A stretch of DNA of 64,000 nucleotides from Symbiodinium microadriaticum (taxonomy: Eukaryota > Sar > Dinophyceae > Suessiales > Symbiodiniaceae): the NCBI GenBank assembly GCA_001939145.1, contig LSRX01000248.1:405941-469940 (forward strand), read 5' to 3'. Each line of letters begins with the position of its first letter. Position 1 is the stretch's first letter. The position numbers and the translations under genes were made by a program. Under the pieces are notes generated by a model, which was given only the letters and a program-made list of their open reading frames with translations, was not told where the DNA came from and did no database searches. Positions 34,201-44,109 of this stretch are shown here, piece by piece.

Positions 34201-35012
34201 TCAACATGCGGCTCGGCCAAGCTCACGGCATGAACCGACATGATTTCCAAACGACTTTGAATAAACGCTTTGGGATAGCATGAGTTCGAATTTCAGTACA
34301 CGACGGCGCGATTGACGCTATTGGTAGAAAATCCGCCGCCTCACCCGCGAGCAGAAGCCCGTGACTGCTCTCGGATAGTCAGACGATTGAAAGTACTCTG
34401 CCCAGCTAATCACTATATCATTGGTATAGTATTTCGGAGTAGATTGTATGTTAGAGTATTCCATAGTATATTGTAGTCAAATTATGATATATCTCTAGGG
34501 CCTAGGAGCCCATGTGTGCATAGGGGCCTTAGTGATCAGGATAGGTTTGGGTTGGATTCTATAGTAGTCCATAGTAGGGTTATATAGGAACTTTAGAGGG
34601 ACGCTATTGTTATTAAGTATTCAGAACCCTATAGTATTCAGACAGGGAACAGAAGAGTAGCGAAAATGTCAGAATGTTGTCATGTGTGCAGGGGCGCTTA
34701 TACAAGCATGCACTATACTATACTGTAACACAATGTAATATCAGTCATATACAGCTAACTACAAGCTAACAAACAAGCTCCCAAGACGATACCGCAAACA
34801 GTAAAGCACACTGTCAAGCACTGTGGCTCAGTGGTCCGATGGCACTGAAAAGGCTGCCCTTTCTCAGGTGTGGTCACGGGCATTTCGACATGTTCGCCTG
34901 GGAAAAGTATGCGAAGGGGCAAATTGAAGACTTTGTCTTCCCGGAGGAACAACTGAAGGAAGCACTGAAGCACGTTCCTGGACTGAACGGCGTGAACTTT
35001 CCGCAGCCGTGA
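30398..35012 (+). CDS. trpB: Tryptophan synthase beta chain, TrpB2 type, 13 exons (nearly complete)
   Basis: TrpB is a PLP enzyme that condenses indole with L-serine to give tryptophan; the TrpB2 subgroup often works without the alpha chain. Exons read from motifs and phase: 30398-30497, 30726-30746, 30976-31011, 31130-31201, ~31301-31384, 31512-31599, 32050-32087, 32334-32819, 32913-32967, 33333-33388, 33641-33749, 34144-34207, 34868-35012 (TGA stop). They sum to about 450 codons, the usual TrpB2 length, and only the first few residues are missing. TrpB2 landmarks are present in order: [32 protein letters not shown] with the PLP lysine, [19 protein letters not shown], the GCTGGGSN phosphate loop and GHGHFDM. 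Introns start with GC (30747, 31385, 32088, 32820, 34208), GT (30498, 31012, 31600, 33389, 33750) or GA (32968). The join between 31201 and 31301 is unclear. No stop or frameshift lies inside an exon. Confidence 0.93.
30645..30715. repeat. Tandem repeat of a GGTTCCTTYAAGGGATC unit
   Basis: Three to four copies of a roughly 19-22 base unit (TTAAGGGTTCC, TTCAAGGGATCC) lie within the TrpB2 intron 30498-30725. Each unit is partly palindromic. Confidence 0.7.
31012..31129 (+). mobile_element. Introner: TrpB2 intron that is a complete TIR element with target-site duplication
   Basis: The whole intron is a 114-base element (31016-31129) preceded by GTGA (31012-31015) and followed by GTGA (31130-31133). 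Its ends are CTGGGTTCTTGTTAGGGA and, inverted, CTGGGCTCTTGTTAAGGGA. The duplicated GTGA supplies the GT donor, and the right terminus CCCAG supplies the AG acceptor. Removing element plus one GTGA restores a continuous TrpB2 frame (PAE then VSEV). This is the structure expected of an introner, a transposable element that makes an intron on insertion. Confidence 0.85.
31301..31599 (+). CDS. trpB: TrpB2 catalytic exons with PLP lysine and glutamate (~31301-31384, 31512-31599)
   Basis: The first exon reads [20 protein letters not shown] and then KTNTAVPQ. The lysine at codon 31361-31363, in the HKTN motif, is the residue that forms the internal aldimine with PLP. The second exon reads [20 protein letters not shown] and then WGSALAWSG, with the conserved catalytic glutamate at 31554-31556 in TETGAGQ. 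The 5' end of the first exon is not a clean AG acceptor: GGC occurs both here and at the end of the previous exon, so the splice may lie inside that repeat or start further upstream. Confidence 0.9.
32050..32819 (+). CDS. trpB: TrpB2 core exons with phosphate-binding loop (32050-32087, 32334-32819)
   Basis: Exon 32050-32087 reads [12 protein letters not shown]. The 486-nt exon, by far the longest in this gene, reads [19 protein letters not shown], then [60 protein letters not shown] and [20 protein letters not shown]. The GGGSN loop near 32641 binds the PLP phosphate. A GC donor follows at 32820. Confidence 0.95.
32913..35012 (+). CDS. trpB: TrpB2 C-terminal exons (32913-32967, 33333-33388, 33641-33749, 34144-34207, 34868-35012)
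   Basis: They read [18 protein letters not shown], then [39 protein letters not shown] plus [36 protein letters not shown] plus NM, and [20 protein letters not shown] followed by a tail ending in VNFPQP and TGA at 35010-35012. HAGGLRYH, EGIxPAPExxHA and the GHGHFD end motif are conserved in TrpB2. Split codons agree at every join. The GCT-rich helix AKAAAAAGK is unusually alanine-rich. Confidence 0.92.
33202..33332 (+). mobile_element. Second introner-family element at the 3' end of a TrpB2 intron
   Basis: The ends are CTGGGTTCTTGTTAAGGAA (from 33202) and its inverted copy ending CAAGAACCCAG at 33332, matching at about 20 of 21 positions. The interior shares TTACCATA(C/G)TAGGG with the element at 31016-31129, so the two belong to one family. 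It forms the last 131 bases of the 365-base intron 32968-33332 and again provides the AG acceptor. GATAC occurs at the intron start (32968-32972), just before the element (33190-33194) and at the next exon start (33333-33337). Confidence 0.8.
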
Positions 35013-36050
35013 AGCTTATCGCCATCATGATGATGTTCCTCTTCTCAGACTGGCCGGAAGCTGCTTGCACGGGTTAAGGTTTAGCCTTTAAGACGGTTCA
35101 GGCAGTGTAGGCATTAGGGATGAGGAGGGTCTCTGCTGGCGCAGTACGACTGGCCCCCGCACGTCACCTGATTGCCGACTTTGAAAAAACCTTGTGACTT
35201 GTTCGGGCCTTGCAGATTGAAATTACTGAATGTCCCAGGGTGCAAGCCGAAGCACCTGTCCTACGACCACATTTCAAGAAACAGTTTTCAAGCTTCTGAA
35301 GTAGGCCCGACGTAGTGGCTCGGCTAAACCCTCGAACCATGGGGCTATTTGCATGCTGGCGGAGCCCTTGCAGACTGCTTGCAGGTCGGACGTGTCGGTC
35401 TCAATCTGTTCTATGAATCGTTGAACCTTTTTTTTCGGGCCGGTGTGCCGCATACTACATTCATCCTATGTTAGTCGACCCCGCAGCTGATGAGGAGGAC
35501 CACAGTGATGATACTAAAGTTATTATTTTGTTGACCTGACCACTACTGGACGCTTAAAGCCAACAAAGGGCCATGGGGCTCGCACTCCACTGGATGAAGG
35601 GCTGAACCGAGGCCGCGGACGCGCGGTGGAGCTGGATCCACAGCACTGCAAAAACGGGCCCGGGCACAAGGCCGCTCTCGCGAGAGAACCGTCGACGCCT
35701 CGCCGCTTCAAACTTACACATCTTGGAGCTTGCTGCACGAGATGCCAAACAAACCCTCTGCCGCGCCCTCAGGGATGCATGGAGAGGACATACGTTGAAC
35801 CAGTCCCTTAAGTCATGAGTGTAACGGTTCGGTTCAGTTCGGTTGCGGTTTTGAAACAGCGGTTCAGGTACATGCGGTTCGGTTTCTCCGGCGGTTCCTG
35901 CGGTTCGGTTCGCGGTTTCTGACCGTTCCTAAGTTTCATAAACCCTGAACAAAGCATCTGCCCGTACACACATCCCAGCGGCGGCGTTGCCGCCATGTCT
36001 ACCACCGCCGCTACTTTTCGTCTACTGCTACTTAAGACCACCATACATTA
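35013..36050. other. Region without recognised genes, with a CGGTTCGG-rich tract
   Basis: The downstream flank of TrpB2. From 35825 to 35930 it holds repeated CGGTTCGGTT and GCGGTTT units. A shorter relative (GGTTCGCGGTTC) lies at about 37446-37460 inside the AT-rich island. No gene was recognised. Confidence 0.5.
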
Positions 36051-36059
36051 TACTACCAC

Positions 36060-36705
36060 CATTCAAGCGGGCTGCCGGCGGGCAGCCCCGGCCGGTAGAG
36101 CTCGACGCGGGGGAGTTCAGGGTTTCGTGTTTTTGGGCCTTAAGTCGACCGGAATCCTGGATTCCCCCGCACGGCCGGTCCAGGATTTCGCAGTTTTGGG
36201 CCTTAAGTTAACCGGAAGGGATTCCCCCGCACGGCCGCTCGGGGAGTCCAGGGTTTCATTTTTGGGTGTTAAGTTACGGTGACCGGAATTCTGGACTCCC
36301 CCATCCAGAAGGTCGAACTCCTCCGCGCGGCCGGTCGGTCAGGCCGGTCCACGCTTTTTTGGGGAATCCTGGACTTTTCCGCGCGTCCGGCCAGTGAGGC
36401 CGGACGCGGGGCAGCTTTTGGGCATAAGTCGGCATCGCGCTTTTGGACTTTAAGTTGGCCGGAATACTTTTAAGTTGGCCGGAATAAGGGTTTTGCGCGG
36501 TTGTGCCGAAATCCTGGACTCCCGCGCGGCCGGCCGATGAGGCCGGACGCGGGGGACCTTTCTAAGTCGGCCGTAATCTTGGACTCCCATGTGGCCGGTC
36601 GGTCGCTGGATGCCGGGGGTTGCGCGCTTTTGGGCCGTAATTCGGCCGGGACTTCCCCGCGTGGGGCCGGACGCGGAGTCCCCCGGATACTTTTGATACG
36701 ACTAA
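36060..36705. repeat. GC-rich minisatellite
   Basis: Imperfect tandem copies, roughly 60-90 bases long, share GGCCGG(A/T), TTTTGGGCCTTAAGT, CCGGAATCCTGGACT and GGCCGGACGCGGGG. It ends abruptly at the AT-rich island. Confidence 0.8.
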
Positions 36706-39070
36706 TTCTTTACCACTAACGTTAAACCCTCTTAATATACAAACTACCGCCCTCGGGATTTTGCGAATTCGCACGTACAGTTGAAGGAGGCTAGGGATTT
36801 TATGAGATTTAATAGAGCCAAGATTAAAGTAGCACTAATCCGAAAGGACCGAGGCTATAGGGCTCAGGGATTAGTTTTTAGGGTTTAATTAGTTAAGGCT
36901 CTAGGGCGAGATCTACTTAATAAATAGGTTGACTGTCTGGTACTACAATTGGAATGGCTATATGATTATTTCTACCGAAAACCCTTTAATATAAAAACTA
37001 AATCGTCGGATATTAATATGTAGCCTTTAATACTAGAGAAAAGCTTCTTTAAAAATTTTTATATGTTCTCGATACTGGATTTAGAATATTTTGAAATATC
37101 GTTATTGAGCTAGATTTAAATATTTTTTCGACTTGTAAATAATTAATAGAAAAATGGATTTCTTTAAATATAGAGGAATAAAAGGTTTTATATTTCTAAT
37201 TAGGCAAGGAAGATAATTTAAATAAAATTAAGATGTTATGGATATTCGATTTTAGAATACGGATTTAATTTATACGAGGATCTTATATATTGGATACTTT
37301 CGATGCTGGATTTAGAATATTTTCGTTTAATTAGGTTTTAATATATTTCCGACCATAAATAGTAGTAGGATGGATTCTTATGTAGAAGGCCAGAATATTA
37401 TATCTGTAACAAAGTAAGTTGGGAACCGACTTGATGGCTCGATAGGTTCGCGGTTCTTAAACCGGTATTGCGATTTTTGAGGAATTAGTTCTGATTCTGT
37501 GATGCCGGTCGGGTTCTTTATTTTTCATATTAAGTCTAATATTAAGATTGCTACAATCTTCGGGATTTACACGTGTGTGTGTATGAATACAACATGATGA
37601 TATATTTGGCACATGGAGGCGAAGATTGTCATCTCTTCTAGCCACTATATGCCCGGCTGTTTTTCACTGACGGAAAACCGGTCACTCCTTGCTTTTCGTT
37701 ACCAACGAAGCTAGCAACGATTGATAAATATAAGGAAATATCGAAGGCTAACGCATTAATATTACTTCAGAATAATACTAAAACTATTGAAATAAAATAA
37801 CAAATAATAAAATGAATATCAACAAGATATATATATATATTTATAAATATTTTCTCCAAATGACGAATATCGAAATAGAGATAGGAATATTTTTTTTTTC
37901 ATAAAGATTCCGAAATAAAATATATTAGGACCTCATTCTAGAAATCAAGGAAAAGATATATCTAGCAATTAATACTAGATATTCAAGAACAATAGATCAT
38001 ATAATAAGATTAATTATCTATATAATTATATAATTGAGATATGACAATAATTAAAATTTAATTCCAAAAATCCAAGATGAAGATTAAAATAAAGATAATC
38101 AAGATAAGATAAAAATTGAAATTAACGAAGAGATGAAGAAAAAGAAGACAAAATTATATATCCTTATTTCCTAATTGCAATCCATTTATATCTCTCATTC
38201 GAAACCAGTCGATTCACCATCACGATAGAGAATCAGAATATTCGTCATGAATTCCGAATAGAAATATTATTTGTCGATAATAAGATAAATAGATCGTTTT
38301 TGTCGTATAAAAAATTTATCTCTTTTTTATTGATATGCGATTTCAATTTTCAAATCGAAAAGATCGTAGAATAAAAGAGAGACGATAATTAATTCTATTG
38401 AGATATATATATATATATATATTTCATCATCGAAGATGAGAAATATCTGAATGAAAAAAAGAAAAAATAATTAATATTAGAAATTCTATCTTCCAATGAA
38501 TAAAAAAAATCGATATATTTATATAAAGATCTCAGATATATGCCATAGCGAAAATATGATATATAATAAGGAATTTCACGCCAGAAATCGCAAGAAAATC
38601 TTAGAATCCATCAATAATAGAATCGATATAGATATAATCAAATTTCAGATAAATAAGAAATAGATACGATCTTATGGTCCAATAGAAAATTAATATTGAA
38701 TTATATATATATATCTCATTTTAAATTAAAAAATTATATTAATTAAAATGGCGAGAGCGCAGCCGAAATTTTTTAAGAATCTCGGGAGGGGTGCAGCTAT
38801 GATTATTATTTCGAGATGCCTTGCGATAGCAATATAAATGATACTATTATTATTATTATTTATTCTTATTATTTCTATTTATAAAAATATAATGGATCTA
38901 TTTTCTATTTCCAATCAAAGGGGCCCTAAGGGGGGGAGGCCATTATTATTATTACTTATTATTATTTCCAGCTACAAGAAATATAATGGATCCATTTTCC
39001 ATTTCCAATCCATTATATTTCGGGGGGGGAAGCCAATATTATTATTTAGGAGGGAAGGCTACGGGGAAGC

Positions 39071-39243
39071 NNNNNNNNNNNNNNNNNNNNNNNNNNNNNN
39101 NNNNNNNNNNNNNNNNNNNNNNNNNNNNNNNNNNNNNNNNNNNNNNNNNNNNNNNNNNNNNNNNNNNNNNNNNNNNNNNNNNNNNNNNNNNNNNNNNNNN
39201 NNNNNNNNNNNNNNNNNNNNNNNNNNNNNNNNNNNNNNNNNNN
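39071..39243. other. Assembly gap (173 N)
   Basis: Run of n between the GC cluster and the palindromic minisatellite inside the AT-rich island. Continuity across it is not proven. Confidence 0.99.
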
Positions 39244-39548
39244 CTATACAAACTATTCAAACTATTCAATCCTGGTGGTTTGAATAGTTTGAATAGTTTG
39301 GGGCCCCAGGCTGGACCCCCAGACTATTCAAACTATTCAAAGCGCCGGGTTTGAATAGTTTGGGCCCCAGGCTGGACCCCCAAACTATTCAAACTATACA
39401 AAGTATTCAAACTATTCAAACCCCCCAGGTTCGAATAGTTTGAATAGTTTGGGGCCCCAGGCTGGACCCCCAAACTATTCAAACTATTCAAACCGCCAGG
39501 TTTGAATGGTTTGGGGCCCGGGGCTGGACACCCAAACTATTCAAACAA
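39244..39548. repeat. Palindromic minisatellite (AACTATTCAAACTATTCAAA / GGGGCCCCAGGCTGG)
   Basis: Four to five copies of a roughly 65-75 base unit: AAACTATTCAAACTATTCAA, a short spacer containing CCGCCAGG, TTTGAATAGTTTG, then GGGGCCCCAGGCTGGACCCC. The flanks are inverted copies, so each unit can form a hairpin. It sits against the N gap. Confidence 0.9.
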
Positions 39549-40326
39549 AAAAAAGATCTATGTTCCATTCGAATTGAAATTGCCAAAAAAAATTCATTAA
39601 CAGATTCGACCAATTGCTACCAAATTAAAAAATATCTTAATAATTAAAAAAAAAACAAAAATATCAAAGAGGCGAACGATTCTATACGTCAGAAAATAAT
39701 GTAGTTTATAATAGCAATTTCTTTTCTATCTAATAACCAATCGGTAAATCAATTACCAATTCATGCTTTAATAAGAAAATACAATCAATCAAATAAATAG
39801 AGAGATAGCGAATCAAAATAAATTACTTTCAAAATAATTCTAAAAAATTATCTCTTAATAAAAATTTCGAAATATTGCTTAGAAAAGAAATTTCATAAAT
39901 TAAAAAATTAAAACTTTCTTGGATTCATAATAAAAAAATATAAATTACTAATTACGAAAATCCTTATATATTAAATATCTTTAAAAATTCCATATAAAAT
40001 ACTCATTCTTACCAAAAACGAAATATCATCAATCAATATATAATTTATTCAAAATTTCTATAGCAAATCAATAATTTATTTTAAGCTTTATAGAAAATAT
40101 CAACGAAATAATAGAATATCAAATATTCGAAATAAATTCACCCAAGTAAAGTCCTTTCATTATAATATATAAAAAATGGAATTGAATCCTAAGAATAATA
40201 CCGCGTTTGTTAGTAATTTTTATTCGTAATATGCACAAGCCCTTTAGACCAAGGAATGAAATTCTAATTTTGTCCTAGAAAAAATAGTCCTAAGGCTCTG
40301 AAGAAGAATATTTTGAATTGAATCAT

Positions 40327-40545
40327 CTATTTTAAAACCATATCTTTAACTGGAAGGGACATAATATTACTATAGAGTCCGTACTCATGTAATATTTTAT
40401 TCCAAACGGCATAGAGCAATGCATGCGACGTTATAAAACGGCTTGCAACAAGATTTGTTGAGGCCTTGCCTTTAGTAACTTCGGTCATGAACGTATTTGC
40501 AATCCCGGCAAGGTCACGAACCTGAAAACATCTGGTCTGCAGGCC
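40327..40545 (-). CDS. Candidate exon, unidentified
   Basis: On the minus strand, after a CAG acceptor-like site, the frame reads QVRDLAGIANTFMTEVTKGK and then ASTNLVASRFITSHALLYAV, ending at a stop near 40327. The composition is protein-like, but no family is recognised. The frame runs into the edge of the AT-rich island, so it may be truncated by that junction. Confidence 0.2.
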   Translation of the reverse strand, partial: GLQTRCFQVRDLAGIANTFMTEVTKGKASTNLVASRFITSHALLYAVWNKILHEYGLYSNIMSLPVKDMVLK

Positions 40546-43480
40546 GCGATATGAGCCGCACCATCTCGAGGCCTCCACATGCACCATTCATCGCGCGGGC
40601 AACAACCTGGGCTCAAGCAGCAAATCGTTTAGATTGCCACGCGAGCCGAACTTGACATGGACAGGGGGAAAGCAAGCCACATCTCGACATATCAAACATA
40701 TTTTCAACATCCATACATGCGGTACATGTGCACGTCTTGCTTCTGGAGACTGCCGCTTGCAGGAACTGCGCAGCAAGATGCTACTTCTGCAAACATCACG
40801 TTGATTCACCGTATTGCCAAGGTGCTACCATCGGGGAAGCTCCACTCGAATCCAGTCATGGCTGTCGACCTCACAAAACGCATTCAACAACAGCAATCTG
40901 ATGCAATAGGTCAATAGGCTACTAGGTCATTCATTGAGCCGCGGCGCAGTGTCCTGCCAAAAAACTGCGATCAGAAGCACCCTTCTCCGCCCACATCTTT
41001 CAGACGCCATCCGGAGCATGGGCGTGCAAATCACCTAGGTCGTACTGGACAGGGGTACTTGTTGTTGACAGGGAGCGTAGCGCCCTTGGCCAAGTCGTGT
41101 ATACAGACTGCTATACTGGGCCAAGACCAGCAGAGGATAGAAAGCTGCAGAAACCGTTCAAGGTAGTAGCCTGCGCCACGGAGAATGCTGTGGCCAAGCT
41201 TCCCACCTTGCTTGACCTTAGCCGATCTTTGCATGGTGTTGTCTCAAAAAGGGTGCGTCCAGCTGCGTCCAGTCTTTGCTTGAATTGAAGCGTGGGTAGG
41301 AAGCAAGGACACCAAAATGCATGCCCCAGTGGTAGTTGAGAGAGGCTGAGCTGCCCGCTGCAGCCGCATCCACGCCAAATCGCTCGGCAATGGATGGCAG
41401 CAGTGGGAACACCATACCTCAGTGAGGTCCAGACATTCTCCTTCAGCTTCACCAGCCTTGATATTGGACTTGAATACAGGACGGTCCGGCTTATCAGAAC
41501 CATGCTAAGAGGCCGAAGTTCACCATATCCACAAGAACGATGAGGCAAAGGGTCCTCAATTGAAGCGGCAAAGCACGGACAATTTCTAGCACATGGTGAT
41601 GCACGATCCCGGAGAATCCAAGTGGAGGTGGCCGAAACGGTCGGCATGTCCAGAGAAACGCTAGGGCGAAGAAGAGATGTCTACGCTTGACACTACGCTT
41701 TCAGCCGAAGATGCCCAACTGTCTTACTTTGTCAATCAGGCCACAGTCAGCCAAGTTCCAGCGACCCTCGTTCACAAAGCGCCGCCCAGCAAGTGAGCCG
41801 CCGCCTCACCGTCGGGTGCCAACTCTATGAGGATGTAAAGTAGATTAGATCAAGATATCCATCCTCTGTGTAGTCTTCCTATCTTCAGAGGCCGGTGAGG
41901 CAAGTGCGGCGCTTCGGAGGGATCATACCGAAGATCGGGAGCTTGGTTCGCAGTCTGCAGAGTGGAGCCTGCGGCCTCGTCTACACTGAAACCTAATTAG
42001 GCACCAGCCCTTCTGAATGCCCAAGCTTCTCGGCTCCGTATGCTTTGACACCTCTACACGGCGACGTGACAGACATGCCCACAGCTTACTCGGCTTACTC
42101 CTGGCTGCACCTGCGAGAATACGTATGACACCCAGGAGTCGACCTAGTTTCCGTCATGTTCTATCGGGGGCAGGAACGATGGGACCAGGTTTTCGAGATA
42201 TATAGAAGCGCGTGTCGCTCGTCCTAGTTCTCCAGCAGATCATCTTATGTCAGTCAACAGCAATATAGCCAGGACACATTCCAGCAAGTGCGGTCGTGTC
42301 CTTTTCCCACCTTCTGCAGGACGCGGCAATTTGCTGATGTTGCTCTTGTTGCCCTCTTTTGGATACCACAAGATGGCCATGGGCCATGAGCCTTTCTTGG
42401 TAAGCTGAGACTTGGCGTTCCATTCCATGCCCAGCCAGCACCGAGCACTCAGTCAAGTGAGCACACCCAGGTACGCATCTCCCGCAACATCCGCAGCAAC
42501 ATGTCCAATAGCACAATTCAGACTGAACTGCTCCAATGGTGCTTCTTGTGTCAACTCATCCTGGCAGGGCTCACAGCATATCCGCAAAGGCTTGCGTGGG
42601 CGGCCAGCCCTGTTGCAGTTATGTCAAGCACTGCGCTCGTTTGCTGTGAGATGCACCACTATCCAAGGCCACTTAGTAGGGCAAGGCGTCCCTCGAAACG
42701 GAGATGAAACCACGCGGAATTGAGTTCAAACGTGAGGCCTCTTGGGCCTAGGGCCACAGCCAGACTTAGGGCCACAGCCAGACTTCGTCTGGGTCCGAGC
42801 TACAGTAAGACTATTGCAGAGGTTGCATCGGCTTTGTCGCGCCAAAGTTTTCCAGAGTCTAGAATACAACTAAAGCACACTCTGTTGAAGCAACGCCTGC
42901 CGAACCTGCTCTGGTGAGTTAGCATCGAATTTGCGTTGGTGAGTTCGCAAGCGCGTCCCACCGCTACAAATGCCAGCAGACTTCAAAGTGGCTGGCACAA
43001 GCGTTACTGTAGCATACGCTGCCGCTGCTGGCGTCTCCGTGTGCGCGGCCTTCGCTGCTCCTTGGTCACTCAGAACAGGGTTGTGCGCTCTTGAACGCGG
43101 AGGGTGCCCAGTCAACAAGGAGGAGCTCCGAGCAACCGTGGCACAAACAGTTGATGTAGCCCCCTTGGATCCGAGCTGTGTTGTGCACACTGTACAGGTA
43201 CCCTGCGCAGCCACCGCCTGGGAGCACATGCAGTCCCGTTTATTCGCAGCAGGTAATGGCCTACAGAAGTTATGTTTACCGTCTCAAAACGACAACGATT
43301 TCGACACTTGACTGTTCGATCGTGAACATGGACAGCACAGTTGTCGTCGTAGTCGTCGGCATAGAAGCAGTTGCAGGCAGCGGCAGTGGAGCACTGGTAG
43401 TGGTCTTCGTAGTAGCAGAGGGCCTGATGCCGGCAACGGCAGGAGTCGTACTGTTAGTAGAATCAATAACGGTGGTCGCA
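40400..43480. other. Mostly unassigned region
   Basis: Composition returns to the window average. Several moderately long frames occur, but only the minus-strand stretch at 41312-41417 has a protein-like motif. Nothing else was recognised. Confidence 0.4.
41312..41417 (-). CDS. Candidate exon, possibly a membrane transporter segment
   Basis: The minus strand reads VFPLLPSIAERFGVDAAAAG and then SSASLNYHWGMHFG after a GAG acceptor-like site. VxPLLPxIAExFG recalls the loop after the first helix in major facilitator transporters. One motif in a 106-base piece is weak support, and no neighbouring exon was joined to it. Confidence 0.25.
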
Positions 43481-43489
43481 GAAGCAGCA

Positions 43490-43565
43490 GCAGTAGTAGC
43501 AGGACGAGTACGAGTAGAAGTAGGAGTCGTCGTCGTAGTAGCTGTAGCAGTAGTAGTAGTAGTAC

Positions 43566-43646
<81 letters not shown>

Positions 43647-43752
43647 CAGTAGCAGTAGCAGTAGCAGTAGCAGTAGCAGTAGCAGTAGCAGTAGCAGTAG
43701 CAGTAGCAGTAGCAGTAGCAGTAGCAGCAGGAGCAGGAGCAGGAGCAGGAGC

Positions 43753-43795
<43 letters not shown>

Positions 43796-44050
43796 CTTTT
43801 ACTAGTACTAGTACTAGTACTAGTACTACTACTAGTACTAGTTCTAGCACTAGCACTAGCACCAGCACCAGCACGAGCACTAGCACTAGCAGCAGCAGTA
43901 GAAGAAGTAGTAGCAGTAGTAGTCGTCGTCGTCGCAGTAGTCGTAGCAGTAGCAGTAGCAGTAGCAGTAGTAGTAGCAGTAGCAGTAGCAGTAGCAGTAG
44001 CTGTAGCAGTAGCAATAGTAGTAGTCGTCGTCGTAGTTCTTGTTGGTCTG
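43490..44050. repeat. GTA/GCA trinucleotide repeat tract
   Basis: About 550 bases of (AGT)n, (AGC)n and (AGCAGT)n with CTAGTA patches. All six frames are open for long distances and encode artificial poly-Val/Ala, poly-Ser/Thr or poly-Leu. This is a large microsatellite, not a gene. Confidence 0.9.
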
Positions 44051-44109
44051 GCTGAAATAGCAGCAACATCAGTAGCAACACTAGCGGTCACAGACATACT
44101 TTGACATCC

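Larger units (their letters stand above)
36710..40400. other. AT-rich island of foreign composition
   Basis: Base composition falls sharply to roughly three-quarters or more A+T across 3.7 kb, against about half in the rest of the window. It lacks TTTAGGG repeats and carries no convincing gene. GC-rich clusters (around 38920-38940 and 39015-39030) sit in AT-rich DNA, with a repeated AATGGATC(T/C)ATTTTC block beside them. At 36781-36888 a frame reads LKEARDFMRFNRAKIKVALI, weakly like the integrase C-terminal part of Ty3/gypsy elements. Possible origins are a decayed fungal-type retroelement block, an organelle fragment, or a chimeric join. Confidence 0.7.

Noticed and set aside
39244..39548. 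CRISPR-like alternation of repeats
   Set aside because: Repeat and spacer are not distinct, units are palindromic and uneven, and the context is eukaryotic.
41111..41647. 178-codon minus-strand frame
   Set aside because: The protein-like motif in this area lies in a different frame (41312-41417); this frame is rich in Cys/Arg/Ser as expected of a shadow.
43178..44104. 308-codon plus-strand frame and 265-273-codon minus-strand frames
   Set aside because: All are translations of the GTA/GCA repeat; composition is nearly pure Val/Ala, Ser/Thr or Leu in every frame.
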